64,000 bases of DNA, from positions 248,001 through 312,000 of the forward strand of contig NC_022247.1 in assembly GCF_000463015.1 (NCBI RefSeq), in the 5' to 3' direction. A program made the position numbers and the translations under genes. Positions 18,288 through 26,979 of the stretch are shown one piece after another. This DNA is from Variovorax paradoxus B4. Its GTDB lineage: Bacteria; Pseudomonadota; Gammaproteobacteria; Burkholderiales; Burkholderiaceae_C. Under the pieces are notes generated by a model that ran no database searches, was not told where the DNA came from, and was given only the letters and a program-made list of their open reading frames with translations. The first letter of the stretch is position 1, and each line of letters starts with the position of its first letter.

Positions 18288-19013
18288 ATGAACAGCGGCA
18301 TTCCTTCGCCGCGGGTGTGGGTGCCCGACGACGAGCAGATCGGCTGGTACGGCAAGCTGCCCGCGGCCGGCGACTTTCTCTATCGCCGGGTACCGCGCGA
18401 GCTCCAGGCCTGGTGGGACCGCTGGATGCAGAACGGCCTGGGCACCTTCAAGCGCTGGCCCGACGCCATGACGCGGCACTACGTGGTGGCGCCGGTCTGG
18501 AACTTTGCAATTCCGGCCACGCAGGGCGTGGACGCGGTGCAGTTCGGCTGCCTGGCGCCCAGCTGCGACCGCGTGGGGCGCTACTACCCCGTGTGCGTGA
18601 CGCTGCAGGTGGCCGCATCGAGCTACCGGCCCTCCATGCTCGAGGGCTCCGCCGCGTGGTACTGGCGATGCGGCACCGTGCTGTTGCAGGCGATCCGCCA
18701 CAGCGTGGCGCCCGACCAGTTCGACCGCCAGGTGCTGGCGGCGGCCCATGGCGGCTTCCAGACCGCGAGCGGCGGCTCGGACGACATCCTTTCGATCCTC
18801 GGGCCCGCGGCGGGGGGCGCTGGCGCAACAGGTGCCCAGCAGCGCCTCGGCTGGCCCGAGCTGCCGCTGTGCTTCGACGCCTTCGGAAGCACCAGCTACT
18901 GGTGGACCAACCAGGCGGACGGCTCGCCGCTGCGCACCGCCGCCCACAGCGGAGGCCTCAATACGCCATTGTTTTCCAAGTTGTTTTCACAGGGGCATGT
19001 GCCATGGGCATGA
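18288..19013 (+). CDS. tagF: T6SS post-translational repressor TagF
   Basis: A 241-residue TagF: IGWYGKLPAAGDFLYRRVP at the N-terminus, PVWNFAIPATQGVDAVQFG, CDRVGRYYPVCV and the end region FGSTSYWWTNQADG. TagF holds T6SS inactive by acting on the FHA/PpkA pathway. The start codon abuts the IS110 element, so transcription from the tssJ operon must cross the element, whose own gene runs the other way. No strong ribosome site is left just upstream, so translation may be lowered. Confidence 0.92.
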   Translation: MNSGIPSPRVWVPDDEQIGWYGKLPAAGDFLYRRVPRELQAWWDRWMQNGLGTFKRWPDAMTRHYVVAPVWNFAIPATQGVDAVQFGCLAPSCDRVGRYYPVCVTLQVAASSYRPSMLEGSAAWYWRCGTVLLQAIRHSVAPDQFDRQVLAAAHGGFQTASGGSDDILSILGPAAGGAGATGAQQRLGWPELPLCFDAFGSTSYWWTNQADGSPLRTAAHSGGLNTPLFSKLFSQGHVPWA

Positions 19014-19038
19014 ACAACCCCGCCGCGGGAGGAGATGC

Positions 19039-21192
19039 ATGACGACCAACGCCAGCAACAACAGCAGCAGCACCAGCATGCAGGCCGATCCGCAGGAGCG
19101 TCCCCATCCGCTCGACGCGGGCCACCGGCTGGACGAATTCGAGCTGCTCGAGGTCATTGGCGAAGGCGGCTTCGGCATCGTCTACCGGGCCTACGACCAC
19201 TCGCTGCAGCGCGAGGTGGCCATCAAGGAATACATGCCCTCGATGCTCGCGCGCCGCGTGGGCGACGACAGCGTGCACGTGCGTTCCGACCGGCTCACGG
19301 CCACCTTCCAGGCGGGCCTGCGCAGCTTCATCAACGAGGCGCGCACGCTTGCGCAGTTCAGTCATCCGGCACTGGTGCGGGTGCACCGCTTCTGGGAGGC
19401 GAACAGCACCGCCTACATGGCGATCCAGCTCTACCGCGGCCGCACGCTGCGCCGCCTGGCCGAGGAAGAGCCGGCCAAGATCTCCGAGGCCTGGCTGCTG
19501 AGCATGCTCGGCCCGCTGCTCGGCGCGCTCGAGACGCTGCACCGCAGCCAGTGCTTCCATCGCGACATCGCGCCCGACAACATCTTCATCCAGCAGGACG
19601 ATCTTCCCGTGCTGCTGGACTTCGGCGCGGCGCGCAAGTCGATTGCCGACCTGGTCGACGAAGTGGCGGTGATGGTGAAGTCGGGCTACTCGCCGATCGA
19701 GCAGTATGCCGACGACAACACGCTGCTGCAGGGCGCGTGGACCGACCTCTACGCGCTGGGCGCCGTGCTGTACCGCGCCGTCACCGGGCACCCGCCGCCG
19801 TCGGCCGTGGTGCGCAGCGTGCAGGACGCCTATGTGCCGCTGTCGTCGCTGGGCCGCGGCGACCTGAGCCCGGCCTTCTGCGCGGCCGTCGACCACACGC
19901 TGGCCGTGCACAGCAAGGACCGCACGCAGACCGTGGCCGCGTTCGCGGCCGAACTGGGGCTCGCCAAGCTGGGCGACACCTACGTGAGCGGGCTGGCGGC
20001 ACCGACGGCCGTCAGTGCGCCGTCTTCGAAAGCCGCGCCGGCTGTGGCGTCGGTGCCGCAGCAAGCGCCGGCTGCCTCGGCGCCCCAGACACCGGCGCCA
20101 GCGACGGCGGCAGCAGCAGCATCGGAAGCCGCTGCATCGGCCAGTGTTGCGCGGTCTGAAGCCGCCGTCCCTGAACCCGCCAAGCCCAGGCCCCAACCCG
20201 GGCCCAAGCCCGAGCCGGCCCCGGCACCCGCGCCCAAGCCCGCCGCGCCGCGCGAGGCTGCAGCAGCGCCGGCACGCGCGCCATCGGTGGCCGCCGGCAG
20301 GCAGCCCTCGCCGCCCTCCAGGAAATCGTCGCTGCCGCGCTGGGGCCTGGTCGGCGCGCTGCTGATTGCCCTGGTGGGCGTGGGCAGCTGGATCGGCATT
20401 CAGCTGACTTCGGGCCGGCAGGAGACCTCGACCGCCATGGTGCCGGTGCCCCCGCCTTCGGGGCCGATGTCTGCCAACGCGCCGCCGCCCGCCGCCATGC
20501 CACCGGGCGAAAGCGCTCCCGGCGGCGCAACGGCGCCCGCGGGCGACAACGTGGCGGGAGCCCCCGGCGGTACGCCGCTTCCCGCGGCGGCCGCCAGCGC
20601 ACCGACCGGCCCGTTGACGCCGCTGACCAACGTGCCGGTCGGCGCGGCGCCGGCACCGGCCCCGGCAGCAACGGACCCCGCAGCAACGCCGCCGGGCTCG
20701 ACCACCACGCCCGTGACGCCGCCGGAGGCCGCCATGGCCACCGCCGAAGCCGAGGACTGGAACCTCGCCCAGGCCGAGAACACGCGCGAAGGCTACGAGG
20801 CCTACCTGCGCCGCTACCGGCGCGGCCCGCATGCGCGCGATGCCCGCAACGCCCTCGCCGAGTTGAACCGGCTCGCGCAGGCCGTGCCTGCGGCACCCGG
20901 CACGGCGCCAACGAACTCCGTACCCACCGTGATTGCCGGCGGCCCGACACCGCCGCCCGCGCCGCCTGCCGCTGCGCCCGGCATGGGACGCGTGGTGCTC
21001 AACATCCGGCCGTGGGGCCAGGTCTTCGTCGACGGCGCCGAGCGCGGCGTGAGCCCGCCGCTCAAGTCGCTGTCGCTGCGCCCGGGCATCTACAACATCG
21101 AAGTGCGCAATGGCGACCTCGATGCCTATCGCCAGCGCGTGACGGTGCAGGACAGCAAGTCGGCGCCTGTGGTGAGCCACGAGTTCAAGTAG
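19039..21192 (+). CDS. ppkA: T6SS serine/threonine protein kinase PpkA
   Basis: A 717-residue kinase with a GGGAGGAG ribosome site before the ATG. The kinase domain (about residues 30-300) has GEGGFGIVYRAYDHS, VAIKEYMP (ATP lysine), FHRDIAPDNIFI and LLDFGAARKSIADL. The catalytic loop reads HRDIAPDN, with Ala where most kinases have Lys. A Pro/Ala-rich linker follows, one membrane segment near residues 436-452 (LVGALLIALVGVGSWIGIQ), more low-complexity sequence, and a C-terminal PEGA-like domain (GRVVLNIRPWGQVFVDGAE) in the periplasm. It phosphorylates the FHA protein. It is the last T6SS gene before comM. Confidence 0.92.
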   Translation: MTTNASNNSSSTSMQADPQERPHPLDAGHRLDEFELLEVIGEGGFGIVYRAYDHSLQREVAIKEYMPSMLARRVGDDSVHVRSDRLTATFQAGLRSFINEARTLAQFSHPALVRVHRFWEANSTAYMAIQLYRGRTLRRLAEEEPAKISEAWLLSMLGPLLGALETLHRSQCFHRDIAPDNIFIQQDDLPVLLDFGAARKSIADLVDEVAVMVKSGYSPIEQYADDNTLLQGAWTDLYALGAVLYRAVTGHPPPSAVVRSVQDAYVPLSSLGRGDLSPAFCAAVDHTLAVHSKDRTQTVAAFAAELGLAKLGDTYVSGLAAPTAVSAPSSKAAPAVASVPQQAPAASAPQTPAPATAAAAASEAAASASVARSEAAVPEPAKPRPQPGPKPEPAPAPAPKPAAPREAAAAPARAPSVAAGRQPSPPSRKSSLPRWGLVGALLIALVGVGSWIGIQLTSGRQETSTAMVPVPPPSGPMSANAPPPAAMPPGESAPGGATAPAGDNVAGAPGGTPLPAAAASAPTGPLTPLTNVPVGAAPAPAPAATDPAATPPGSTTTPVTPPEAAMATAEAEDWNLAQAENTREGYEAYLRRYRRGPHARDARNALAELNRLAQAVPAAPGTAPTNSVPTVIAGGPTPPPAPPAAAPGMGRVVLNIRPWGQVFVDGAERGVSPPLKSLSLRPGIYNIEVRNGDLDAYRQRVTVQDSKSAPVVSHEFK

Positions 21193-21220
21193 GCACTCCT
21201 CCCCACCCTGGCGGCGGCGG

Positions 21221-21634
21221 TCAGTTTCGCAGCGCCCTGCGGTACTGCACCGCCTCCGCCACATGCACCACCCCACCGATTCGGCGCCCGCCAGGTCGGC
21301 CACCGTGCGCGCCACCTTGAGCGCGCGGTGCGTGCTGCGCGCCGACCAGCCGAGCTTGGCGGCGGCGTTGTAGACGAACTTGCGCGCCGCATCGTCGAGC
21401 GCGGCATGCTTGTCGATGGCGCCGGCCTGCAGCGCCTGGTTGGGGCTGCCCTGGCTCTGCAGGGCGAACTCGCGCGCGGCCACCACGCGGCTGCGGATGC
21501 TGGCGGTCGATTCGCCGGGGGGCGCATCGATGAGCTGCTGCGCCGATACCGCGGGCACCTCGATGTGCAGGTCGATGCGGTCCAGCAGCGGGCCGCTGAG
21601 CTTGCCCTGGTAGCGCGAGATCTGGTATGGGCGT
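21221..21634 (-). pseudogene. comM: comM 3' remnant
   Basis: The minus strand reads the C-terminal part of a ComM/YifB Mg-chelatase-like helicase: SRYQGKLSGPLLDRIDLHIE, VPAVSAQQLID, AAAKLGWSARSTHRALKVAR. The frame then breaks near 21268: a one-base loss separates ...DLAGAESVG from the true ending HVAEAVQYRRALRN, which ends at the TGA at 21221. Homology stops near 21625-21635 where island DNA begins. The 5' half lies at 46112-46997, and about 80 middle codons are absent. The gene cannot make functional ComM. Confidence 0.88.
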
Positions 21635-22103
21635 TCAAAGTTACTAACCCTCGCATCCTTTGAAAATCAACAAGTTGTGCAACAACTTTGCAAACCGGCG
21701 CGCCTGAGCTATTTCAGAGTTAGTGACCTCCGCCGCCAATTTTTGCAAAGTTAGTGATCCTCACCATTCAGACTTTAAAACCCGGCGGTCGCAAGTCGCA
21801 TCGGTAACCCTCGCTTCCCGCGACGGACGCGATGAGTCTCATCTTCTTCGATGCATGCTGTTCCTTGCCAGCAATGTCGGATTCATCCGCTCTGGCACCC
21901 ACAGGCCGCCGCCACTGAGGTGGGGTCCTGAAGTCGAGGCTCGGTCCAGAAAGCACTTCGTGTGGGCGATGCATTGCCAGCAAAGTCGGAGACTGACCAA
22001 CCTTGGCAAGAGGCCAAAAATGCAGACTGGCAGACGGCTTCCGGCCAGTAACGGACCTTCGCGCAAAGCCTTCAGCACTGAAAGCAAATCATCGCGTTTG
22101 AGC
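21635..22103. repeat. Left flank of the island with short degenerate repeats
   Basis: No credible gene lies in these 470 bases. Several approximate copies of a roughly 20-base motif occur on the plus strand: TTCAAAGTTACTAACCCTCG (about 21634), TTCAGAGTTAGTGACCTCCG (about 21712), TGCAAAGTTAGTGATCCTCA (about 21740) and weaker matches near 21867 and 21979. Arrays like this mark the ends of transposons that bind their transposase at several sites, such as IS21 or Tn7-like elements. Which element it was cannot be told. Confidence 0.5.
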
Positions 22104-22144
22104 GTAAGCGTCAGCTCACGGCCCTCTTGACCGTGGCCGAACAA

Positions 22145-22663
22145 TCAGATGTCGAAGACCTGGCGCAGCATGTGGAACGGCACTCGCCATGAATGCCCGT
22201 TGCCCGTGTCGACGGTGGCGGTGCGCTGGTTGATGCGCACGACGACGCCTACCTGCGGCTGGAGGTACCTGTCGTCGAACGAGACCTTCTCGCCGCAGCG
22301 GAAGTCGCCCCGTGAAGGCATGCTCTGCGGTGGTGCTGCGCGCGCAGAAGCCGTTGCGGGCGGGCTTACAGGATCCGGTGGTTCGACGGCGGCATAGGGC
22401 AGCTTCCACTCGCGTCGCGTGCCTTCCTCGTGCAAAGTCACCTGCGTGTCCTTCATGGCGACCACCTTGCCATGGCGCATCTGACCGTCGCGCCAGTCGA
22501 GGAAGCGCACTGTCTGGCCGAGATTCATGTTTGTGCGCACGGCGAGGATGCGTCTGGGATCGACCAGCATCCGTTCGATGATGGCGCTCAGCTGGAACAG
22601 CTCCAGGCTGCTCGCCCGGTTGAGCGCATCGATCAGCTTCGGGTCGGTGCCTTGCGGGTTCAC
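22145..22663 (-). CDS. IS66 passenger protein, unknown function
   Basis: A 172-residue protein encoded inside the IS66 ends, 51 bases after tnpC. An N-terminal helical part (DPKLIDALNRASSLELFQL, SAIIERMLVDPRRILAV) is followed by two KOW/SH3-like beta modules: GQTVRFLDWRDGQMRHGKVV and GEKVSFDDRYLQPQVGVVV, the second followed by TATVDTGNGHSWRVPFHML. This suggests nucleic-acid or protein binding in the cytoplasm. I do not know a named family. Its position suggests an accessory role in transposition or regulation of the element. Confidence 0.72.
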   Translation of the reverse strand: MNPQGTDPKLIDALNRASSLELFQLSAIIERMLVDPRRILAVRTNMNLGQTVRFLDWRDGQMRHGKVVAMKDTQVTLHEEGTRREWKLPYAAVEPPDPVSPPATASARAAPPQSMPSRGDFRCGEKVSFDDRYLQPQVGVVVRINQRTATVDTGNGHSWRVPFHMLRQVFDI

Positions 22664-22714
22664 TCTGTCGTCCTCTTCGCGTTGTCCGGTTGCAAGCGCC
22701 CGGGCACGAGGTGC

Positions 22715-24283
22715 TCAGGCGGCCAGTCGCTGCTCGATGTGCTGCGGCCCACCGATGTTCCACGGCAGCAACTCGTCGATGCGGTTGATCGGATGGTCCG
22801 CGATGCGCCCGAGCACATCGCGCAGGTAGGCCTCGGGGTCGAGCCCGTTCAACTTGGCCGATTCCACCAGGCTGTAGATGGCCGCAGCGCGCTCGCCCCC
22901 GGCGTCCGAGCCCATGAACATGAAGTTCTTTCGGCCCAGGCCGACGCCGCGCAGCGCGCGCTCGGCGGCGTTGTTGTCGATCTCGATGCGCCCGTCGTCG
23001 CGGTAGCGCGTCAGCGATCCGAGCCGCGTGAGCGTGTAGCCGATGGCGCGCGCGAGCTCCGACTTGGCAGACACCTGCCCGAGCATTCCTCTCAACCAGG
23101 CGAACAGTTCCTCAAGCAACGGACCGGCCCGCGCCTGGCGCTCCCGGCATCGCTCGGCCGGAGGGCGCCCCCGTATGTCGGCCTCGATCGCATACAGCGC
23201 ACCGATGCGCCGCAGCGCTTGTTCGGCAACCGAGCCCGGCGCCCGACCCTGGCTCTCGTGCAGATCCCAGAACGGTCTGCGCGCATGGGCCCAACATGAA
23301 GCCTCGATGATGGCGCCGCCGGCGTAGAGCCTGGCGAAGCCCGCATACGCATCGGCCTGCAAGACCCCCTTGAAGTCCTTCAGGTGCGCCTGGGGATGCT
23401 CGCCCTTGCGGTCGGGCGAGCAGCGCAACCACGCGGCCGGCGCGTCGGTGCTCGCCGAGGACCGATCGTCACGCACGTAGACCCAGAGCCTTCCGGTCTT
23501 GGTCCGGCCGCGCCCGGGCGAGAGCACCGCCACGGGCGTGTCGTCGGCATGCAGCTTGGAGCCCGCCAGCACGTAGCGCCCGAGCGCGGCAACCAGTGGG
23601 TCCAGCAGCTTCTCGCTCTGACCGACCCAGCCGGCCATGGTGGAGCGCTCAATGGGCACACCTTCGCGGGCGTAGATGCGGCTCTGGCGGTAGAGAGGTT
23701 GGTGGTCGCAATACTTGGCGACCAGCACGTGGGCCAGCAGCCCGGGACCGGCCACGCCGCGTGCGATGGGCCGGCTCGGCGCTGGCGCCTGGAAGATGGA
23801 TTCGCACGCCATGCAGGCGAGCTTGGGGCGCACGTGGCGGATCACCTTGAAGCGCGAGGGCACGTATTCCAGTTGTTCGGAGACGTCCTGGCCGATCTGG
23901 CGCAGCCGCCCGCCGCACGCGCTGCAGCCGCAGGCCTGGCCGGCGGCGTCGCGCCGTGCATCCGACGCCTCGGGGCGGTACACATGGTTCTCGCGCGGCA
24001 GGTGCGCGGGCAGGCTGCGGTCGAAGCCTTCGCTGTTGGCGGCTGGCGCCTGCGGGGTCTGCGCGACCGGCGCAAGCTCGTGTGTCGGCAAGTCAGCGAT
24101 CAACGCGATCTGCGGGTCGTCCAGCTGTTCGCTGGAGGCACCGAAGCGGGCCCGGACCTGGCGCAGCAGCTGCACTTTGAGCTTGTCCACGAGCAGCTTG
24201 AGCAGGGCCACTTCCGCGTCACGCGCCTGCACGACGCGCAGCAGCGAGTCGACGGTGTGGGGTGCGTGGGCGGTGTTCGGCAC
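22715..24283 (-). CDS. tnpC: IS66-family transposase TnpC
   Basis: A full-length 522-residue IS66 transposase. Residues about 20-60 form a leucine-rich coiled coil, then a Zn-finger ([18 protein letters not shown]) and the catalytic DDE domain: [47 protein letters not shown], and [20 protein letters not shown] near the end. The C-terminus ([20 protein letters not shown]) is the IS66 C-terminal module. It appears intact. Confidence 0.95.
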   Translation of the reverse strand: MPNTAHAPHTVDSLLRVVQARDAEVALLKLLVDKLKVQLLRQVRARFGASSEQLDDPQIALIADLPTHELAPVAQTPQAPAANSEGFDRSLPAHLPRENHVYRPEASDARRDAAGQACGCSACGGRLRQIGQDVSEQLEYVPSRFKVIRHVRPKLACMACESIFQAPAPSRPIARGVAGPGLLAHVLVAKYCDHQPLYRQSRIYAREGVPIERSTMAGWVGQSEKLLDPLVAALGRYVLAGSKLHADDTPVAVLSPGRGRTKTGRLWVYVRDDRSSASTDAPAAWLRCSPDRKGEHPQAHLKDFKGVLQADAYAGFARLYAGGAIIEASCWAHARRPFWDLHESQGRAPGSVAEQALRRIGALYAIEADIRGRPPAERCRERQARAGPLLEELFAWLRGMLGQVSAKSELARAIGYTLTRLGSLTRYRDDGRIEIDNNAAERALRGVGLGRKNFMFMGSDAGGERAAAIYSLVESAKLNGLDPEAYLRDVLGRIADHPINRIDELLPWNIGGPQHIEQRLAA

Positions 24284-24360
24284 GCCCTCTACTATGCCAT
24301 CGGCCTTGCCCGGAATTGACCGAGACCCGTGCGTTCAAAAGACGAATTCTTGAGCGCGCC

Positions 24361-24708
24361 TCAAGCCGCGAGCACGGGCTGATCGGTGCGCGTCGGCATG
24401 CGCCAGTCGATGCCTTCGAGCAGCATGGACAGCTGCGCCGGGGTCAGCGAGACCTTGCCCGACACAGCCTGCGGCCAGACGAAGCGGCCTCGCTCCAAAC
24501 GCTTGGCCAGGATCAGCAGGCCCTGGCCATCGAACCATAGGACCTTCAGCATGTCGCCGCGCCGGCCGCGGAAGACGAAGACGTGACCGCAGAAGGGGTT
24601 GGCCTCCAGCGCCGTCTGCACCATTGCTGACAGGCCGTTGAATCCCTTCCTCATGTCGGTGTGGCCCGCGACGATCCAGACGCGGGTGCTCGTGGGCAGG
24701 CCGATCAC
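24361..24708 (-). CDS. tnpB: IS66 accessory protein TnpB
   Basis: A 115-residue IS66 Orf2 (TnpB) protein: TRVWIVAGHTDMRKGFNGL, CGHVFVFRGRRGDMLKVLWF, DGQGLLILAKRLERGRFVWP. The start is a GTG overlapping the tnpA stop as GTGA, the usual coupling in IS66 operons. The open frame runs further upstream but overlaps tnpA and shows no similarity there. TnpB is required for transposition of IS66 elements, but its biochemistry is not settled. Confidence 0.93.
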   Translation of the reverse strand: MIGLPTSTRVWIVAGHTDMRKGFNGLSAMVQTALEANPFCGHVFVFRGRRGDMLKVLWFDGQGLLILAKRLERGRFVWPQAVSGKVSLTPAQLSMLLEGIDWRMPTRTDQPVLAA

Positions 24709-25106
24709 GCCAGCGCCTTCAGCGTCTGCAGGACATGGCGCACGCTGGCTTCGTCGACCGCACCGCGCAATCGAACCCGCGCACCGCCGACGTCGATCTC
24801 GATGGTCCCGGCAGGTTGGCGAGGCGCCGCCACCGTTGGTGAGGGGCATGGCTCAACCGGCGCGGCTTCAATGGTGACGGGCAACAGCATCGGCGAGGGC
24901 TCGGACGGCGCCGGCGTCTGGGGCTGCTCTTGTGCACTCAGATGCATCCGGCGCCATGCGAACAGGAGGTTCGAGTTGATGCCGGCCTCCAGCGCGACGG
25001 CTGCCACCGACGCACCGGGAACCAGGCTGCGCGCGACCAATTCGCGCTTGAACATCGGGCTGTGCTCGCGCCTACGGCGTTTGCTCGGGGTGTCTTGATC
25101 GTTCAT
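24705..25106 (-). CDS. tnpA: IS66 accessory protein TnpA
   Basis: A 133-residue IS66 Orf1. The N-terminal helix-turn-helix reads HSPMFKRELVARSLVPGASV then AAVALEAGINSNLLFAWRR. A Pro-rich linker and a small C-terminal domain (IEIDVGGARVRLRGAVDEA) follow, ending in VRHVLQTLKAL. It is the first gene of the IS66 operon and overlaps tnpB by four bases. Confidence 0.92.
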   Translation of the reverse strand: MNDQDTPSKRRRREHSPMFKRELVARSLVPGASVAAVALEAGINSNLLFAWRRMHLSAQEQPQTPAPSEPSPMLLPVTIEAAPVEPCPSPTVAAPRQPAGTIEIDVGGARVRLRGAVDEASVRHVLQTLKALA

Positions 25107-25208
25107 TGATGTGCATTAGCAGTTCTTGATGCACACGACCGCCGCGCGCACCGAACCGCCAATCCTGCTCAAAGCCATCAACAAAAAAAGAGGGTGCTGA
25201 GACGACGC

Positions 25209-25418
25209 TTACGGTGTGCCGTAAGGTGCCAATGCCTTGACGCCTTCGGAGATCGAGAATCCTCCAGCCTGCAGCTTCTTCGCATAGGCGTCAGCGAGAA
25301 CCTTGATTTCCTCGCCACGCTTGGCTTGAAGCGCTGCCTCAAGCTCTGCACGTTCGGCATCCATGTCCTTGATGCGCTTCTGGATCTCCGCAAAGCTCAT
25401 GTTTTTTGCATCTGACAT
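25209..25418 (-). CDS. H-NS-like oligomerisation domain protein, cut short by IS66
   Basis: A 69-residue reading frame from MSDAKNMSFAEIQKRIKDM. It is a charged coiled coil (AERAELEAALQAKRGEEIK, VLADAYAKKLQAGGFSISE) like the N-terminal dimerisation part of Burkholderiales H-NS-family proteins. The AT-hook-like C-terminal DNA-binding part is missing. The TAA stop lies within the last bases of the IS66 right end (25209-25211), so the natural 3' end was lost. If expressed, such a fragment could act as a dominant-negative partner of full H-NS. Family assignment is moderate. Confidence 0.55.
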   Translation of the reverse strand: MSDAKNMSFAEIQKRIKDMDAERAELEAALQAKRGEEIKVLADAYAKKLQAGGFSISEGVKALAPYGTP

Positions 25419-25458
25419 CAGGTGGGATCTCTTTTGATAAGGTAGGTGAACAACTCAT

Positions 25459-25505
25459 AAGTAGGATACCCGGCACCGGCGTAGCACTACTTTGCCGGCC
25501 TACTT
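25459..25505. terminator. Interrupted inverted repeat at the end of the DUF746 gene
   Basis: AAGTAGG (25459-25465) followed by CCGGC mirrors GCCGG and CCTACTT (ending 25505), giving a two-part stem around a central loop. It lies directly downstream of the DUF746 stop on the minus strand and may act as a terminator. It may instead be part of a transposon end. No long T-run follows. Confidence 0.4.
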
Positions 25506-25506
25506 T

Positions 25507-26505
25507 TCATACTTCATACTTGGGCCATGTGACCGGCGTGCCCTGGTGAGCGGTGGCGGCATTCGACTGTGCTATGAACGGTTGTCGGGGGTGCGTGTTT
25601 GCGCGCACCTGCCGGACCACTTGGGAACGCCGGCACTGCGTGCGCCAGGCGATCCATTGAGGCAGGACCGGCCACCGCTGGCCCAGCCACCGAAGCATCG
25701 CCGGCTCCCAATTCGCAGACAGCGATTGCACCGTGATTCCCAACTGCCGCATGCAGTCGGAATGAGTGCCCCCTTGCAACCGCAAGGTCAGAAAGTCGGG
25801 CAGCAAATGTCGGCTCTTCAAGCCGTCGAAAGGCGTACCAGCCACACTGCGCGTCGAATGCCCACAGACCCCGCACTCGAAGACGCATCCCTGCGTCGGC
25901 GTTCGGTTCGAGATGCGTCGTCGGCCCTTGATCGATCCACATGCGACACAACGCTCAACGGGCTGAGTGAGCATGCGACGCAGGGCCGCCAACGCCTCGT
26001 CGGCCGGCGCGGCGATGTGGACTGGCAGGCTCGGCTCGAGCAGATCGTGATAGGCATGCCACCAGTGCCATAGTGCGGGCTCGCGCTCGGCCATTACTTC
26101 CGAGAAGCGAGGCAGCCAGTCGAGCAGCAGGCAGTTGTTCGACAGCCCGAATCGCTTGCTGATGTCGCCGGCATTCCAGCCGTGCAGCCACAGGCTGGCC
26201 GCGCTGGACCAGAGATCGGGCGATTTGAGTTGCATCAGTGGACTGCCCGTGAGCCTGGATCGCATGTGACGACAGTTCAGGCACCGAAAGCGCCCCAATC
26301 CCCATACGCTGTGCTCAGGGGACATTAGCTTGAAGCGATTCGCGCCGCAGTTCAGGCACTCTTCCGGCCACGTGCTCAACACGGTGTCGATGTAAGCCAC
26401 GAAACGCAGGCCTGCTTGACGCAGGTCCGGCGGCAGAATCGCTGAAGGTATCTCTCCTACATCCTGAGTCGGGGCACGTGCAGAAGACATTTCCAAATCA
26501 ATCAT
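25507..26505 (-). CDS. DUF746-type zinc-ribbon protein
   Basis: A 332-residue protein with two halves, each carrying paired CxxC motifs. The first is CLNCGANRF...FRCLNCRH, and the second is CVACGSIKGRRR...CVFECGVCGHSTR. Both are followed by helical segments with repeating text (LMQLKSPDLWSSAASLWLHG and PFDGLKSRHLLPDFLTLRLQ). This duplicated zinc-ribbon plus helix-turn-helix layout fits DUF746, a region noted in transposon-borne proteins. No catalytic DDE residues are obvious. It lies 84 bases after the thioredoxin-like gene and could be a relic recombination gene or a DNA-binding regulator. Confidence 0.6.
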   Translation of the reverse strand: MIDLEMSSARAPTQDVGEIPSAILPPDLRQAGLRFVAYIDTVLSTWPEECLNCGANRFKLMSPEHSVWGLGRFRCLNCRHMRSRLTGSPLMQLKSPDLWSSAASLWLHGWNAGDISKRFGLSNNCLLLDWLPRFSEVMAEREPALWHWWHAYHDLLEPSLPVHIAAPADEALAALRRMLTQPVERCVACGSIKGRRRISNRTPTQGCVFECGVCGHSTRSVAGTPFDGLKSRHLLPDFLTLRLQGGTHSDCMRQLGITVQSLSANWEPAMLRWLGQRWPVLPQWIAWRTQCRRSQVVRQVRANTHPRQPFIAQSNAATAHQGTPVTWPKYEV

Positions 26506-26589
26506 TTGGAATCGAGGCCGCTACCAGATCGTTGTAGAGCTCAAACAAACAATGACTCCCCGAATAGCAAACCGCCTGGCACTGCTCGA

Positions 26590-26979
26590 TCACTTCGCCC
26601 AGTTCTCCATCGAGAACGTCGCCCAGAGCGACGGCAGGTTCTCAGGCTCATTCATCGGTTGCAGCCGCCAGCCGGCATTCTCGAACGCCTCGACGATGCC
26701 GCATTCGAGCAAGCGGCCTTCCCGAAAATGCAGCAACAACGGCAGATCTTCCGGTATGAACCGCCCCAGAAACTCGGCGTGGTCCTCCAGATCGAGCCAG
26801 AGCCATGCGGTGTTGAGCAACCTGCCCTGCCGGGCTGCAAGGCGTTCGAACTCGGGACGCAGCCGCCGACACTTGTCGCACCAGGCTTGCGCCCCCAGCA
26901 CGGTGATCAGGCTGCCGTCGGGCTGTTGCAGGCGTTCAGCGATGTCGGCCGCATGGCGCCAGGGGTCGAGCATGGTCAT
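26590..26979 (-). CDS. Thioredoxin-fold protein at the end of the second VgrG operon
   Basis: About 129 residues. A CxxC redox motif (GAQAWCDKCRRLRPEFERLA) lies in the usual place after the first beta strand, then TAWLWLDLEDHAEFLG, and LPLLLHFREGRLLECG where thioredoxins have the cis-Pro strand. No signal peptide is seen, so it is cytoplasmic. The chosen ATG overlaps the HEAT-protein stop by four bases; another ATG lies nine bases upstream. Co-transcription with a cysteine-rich effector suggests a role in its folding or in protection from it. That is inference. Confidence 0.72.
   Translation of the reverse strand: MTMLDPWRHAADIAERLQQPDGSLITVLGAQAWCDKCRRLRPEFERLAARQGRLLNTAWLWLDLEDHAEFLGRFIPEDLPLLLHFREGRLLECGIVEAFENAGWRLQPMNEPENLPSLWATFSMENWAK

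Larger units (their letters stand above)
22104..25212 (-). mobile_element. IS66-family element with passenger gene
   Basis: A 3.1-kb element holding tnpA, tnpB and tnpC on the minus strand plus a passenger ORF after tnpC. The ends are imperfect inverted repeats beginning GTAAGCG, as usual for IS66: GTAAGCGTCAGCTCACGGCC at 22104, and at 25212 the reverse complement GTAAGCGTCGTCTCAGCACC. The eight bases outside each end differ (GTTTGAGC and GGTGTGCC), so no target duplication remains and one flank was rearranged after insertion. The right end supplies the stop codon of the H-NS-like gene. Confidence 0.82.

Noticed and set aside
18958..21558. An 866-codon minus-strand open frame across ppkA and tagF
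   Set aside because: Only its first roughly 95 codons are real (the comM remnant). The rest is Arg/Gly-rich antisense of ppkA, which has clear kinase motifs on the plus strand.
21723..22130. A 135-codon plus-strand ORF at the left island end
   Set aside because: It overlaps the repeat array and runs into the IS66 end, has no ribosome site, and its composition is not protein-like.
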